Below the pieces are notes generated by a model. The model had not been told where the DNA came from. It searched no databases and saw only the letters and a program-made list of their open reading frames with translations. 64,000 bases of DNA from Chitinophaga pinensis. Lineage in GTDB: Bacteria; Bacteroidota; Bacteroidia; Flavobacteriales_D; Crocinitomicaceae. The stretch spans positions 186,001-250,000 of the forward strand of contig CAMCYF010000001.1 of assembly GCA_945883825.1 (NCBI GenBank). Direction: 5' to 3'. The position numbers and the translations under genes were made by a program. This document shows positions 63,602-64,000 of the stretch, piece after piece; position 1 is the stretch's first letter, and each line of letters opens with the position of its first letter.

Positions 63602-63616
63602 TTGTTAGACTAACAA
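63602..63616. promoter_or_regulatory. 15-bp perfect inverted repeat upstream of the peroxiredoxin operon
   Basis: TTGTTAGACTAACAA has two perfect 7-bp arms around one base, 40 nt before the peroxiredoxin ATG. It is a good candidate operator for a peroxide- or redox-responsive regulator. It is neither the OxyR nor the PerR consensus. Confidence 0.4.
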
Positions 63617-63669
63617 TTATAAATCAGTTTATGTTCATAAATGTACTATAAAATTTCAGAAAATCAGTG

Positions 63670-64000
63670 CTATTTTGATGCTATTGCAACAAAATCATCG
63701 TAGGAAACTTCTTTCGTCTTTAAATTTACAGTTGACTTAAAGTAATCCGTTAATTTTTTCTCTGCCAATTGATCGTAAATGGTATTTGCTTGTTCTTTAT
63801 TTGTAAGCAATCGTTTTGCGGTTTCAACTAATTCAGCATCATCAGGTGCAGGCATTCCATATTGTGCATAATTTCCAATTAGTAGACCTTTGGTGTGATT
63901 TAATGCATCCTCTTGCGAAACTTGAATATTATTGTCTTTAAAAATACGCGTTTGAATTAATTGCCATTTTAAAGATTTTAGGTAGGCTTCGAATTCAGTA
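63670..64000 (-). CDS. tig: Trigger factor, C-terminal part (cut by right edge)
   Basis: The minus-strand frame runs from the window edge to the stop at 63670. It reads LKSLKWQLIQTRIFKDNNIQVSQ, then IGNYAQYGMPAPDD and ends KTKEVSYDDFVAIASK. This is the C-terminal chaperone domain of trigger factor, which holds nascent chains at the ribosome. The ribosome-binding and PPIase domains lie outside the window. The track lists only 61 aa because it starts at an internal Met. Confidence 0.85.
   Translation of the reverse strand, partial: TEFEAYLKSLKWQLIQTRIFKDNNIQVSQEDALNHTKGLLIGNYAQYGMPAPDDAELVETAKRLLTNKEQANTIYDQLAEKKLTDYFKSTVNLKTKEVSYDDFVAIASK

Overview
The window looks like a chromosomal segment of a Bacteroidota bacterium, most likely Flavobacteriales (inference; a Crocinitomicaceae/Fluviicola-like genome would fit). 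The DNA is AT-rich. Many genes carry the Bacteroidota -7 promoter box TAnnTTTG, several with a TTG 18-22 nt upstream. Secreted proteins end in type IX secretion (T9SS) sorting domains. S46 and S9 peptidases are present, and the ldh-nusB-DUF1573-yajC order is one I associate with Flavobacteriia. Most of the window is ordinary housekeeping DNA.

Layout. 0-10.5 kb: a DEAD/DEAH helicase cut by the left edge, an HI0933-type flavoprotein, ndk, prfC, two small secreted LTXXQ-like proteins, a GNAT-fold protein, a VWA-like membrane protein and a thiolase. 10.6-19 kb: HU, a carotenoid desaturase, a DUF2459/hydrolase/murB operon, an S41 protease, ettA and DUF983. 19-30 kb: divergent S46 and S9 exopeptidases, a GNAT enzyme, a LysM-tailed hydrolase, a BNR-repeat protein, an LpxL-type acyltransferase, rarA and a T9SS PA-domain protein. 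30.4-32.1 kb: umuDC with a palindrome at its promoter.

32.1-37.6 kb is the accessory region. It holds an orphan 3' end of a T9SS gene, two unrecognised genes, two tandem LRR paralogues and an orphan YhcG/DUF1016 nuclease. The nuclease lies between the C-terminal and N-terminal remnants of a tyrosine integrase. Beside it is tRNA-Asn, whose 3' end is duplicated 106 bp away. This reads as the decayed scar of an element that integrated at tRNA-Asn. The integrase remnants are absent from the ORF track and were found by reading the minus strand.

37.7-54.6 kb: slyD, a SpeD-SpeE fusion, a MutS2 without Smr domain, an esterase pseudogene with a T9SS tail, a DOMON-dockerin protein, yajC/DUF1573/nusB/ldh, an ABC exporter, lhgO, a LolA-like/ABC-2 operon, a SRPBCC protein, gmhA and nhaC. 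54.7-64 kb: uvrA, aroK, tRNA-Lys, an Omp85-type protein, a tiny lipoprotein, pyrF, prfA, a peroxiredoxin/thioredoxin operon and the 3' end of trigger factor (tig), cut by the right edge.

I found no CRISPR array, rRNA, intact insertion sequence or intact phage. The strongest leads for something new are the integrase/YhcG/tRNA-Asn scar with its repeats, and the group of genes whose promoter box sits only 5-6 nt before the start codon, which suggests leaderless mRNAs. All functional names come from reading sequence motifs; no database search was run.
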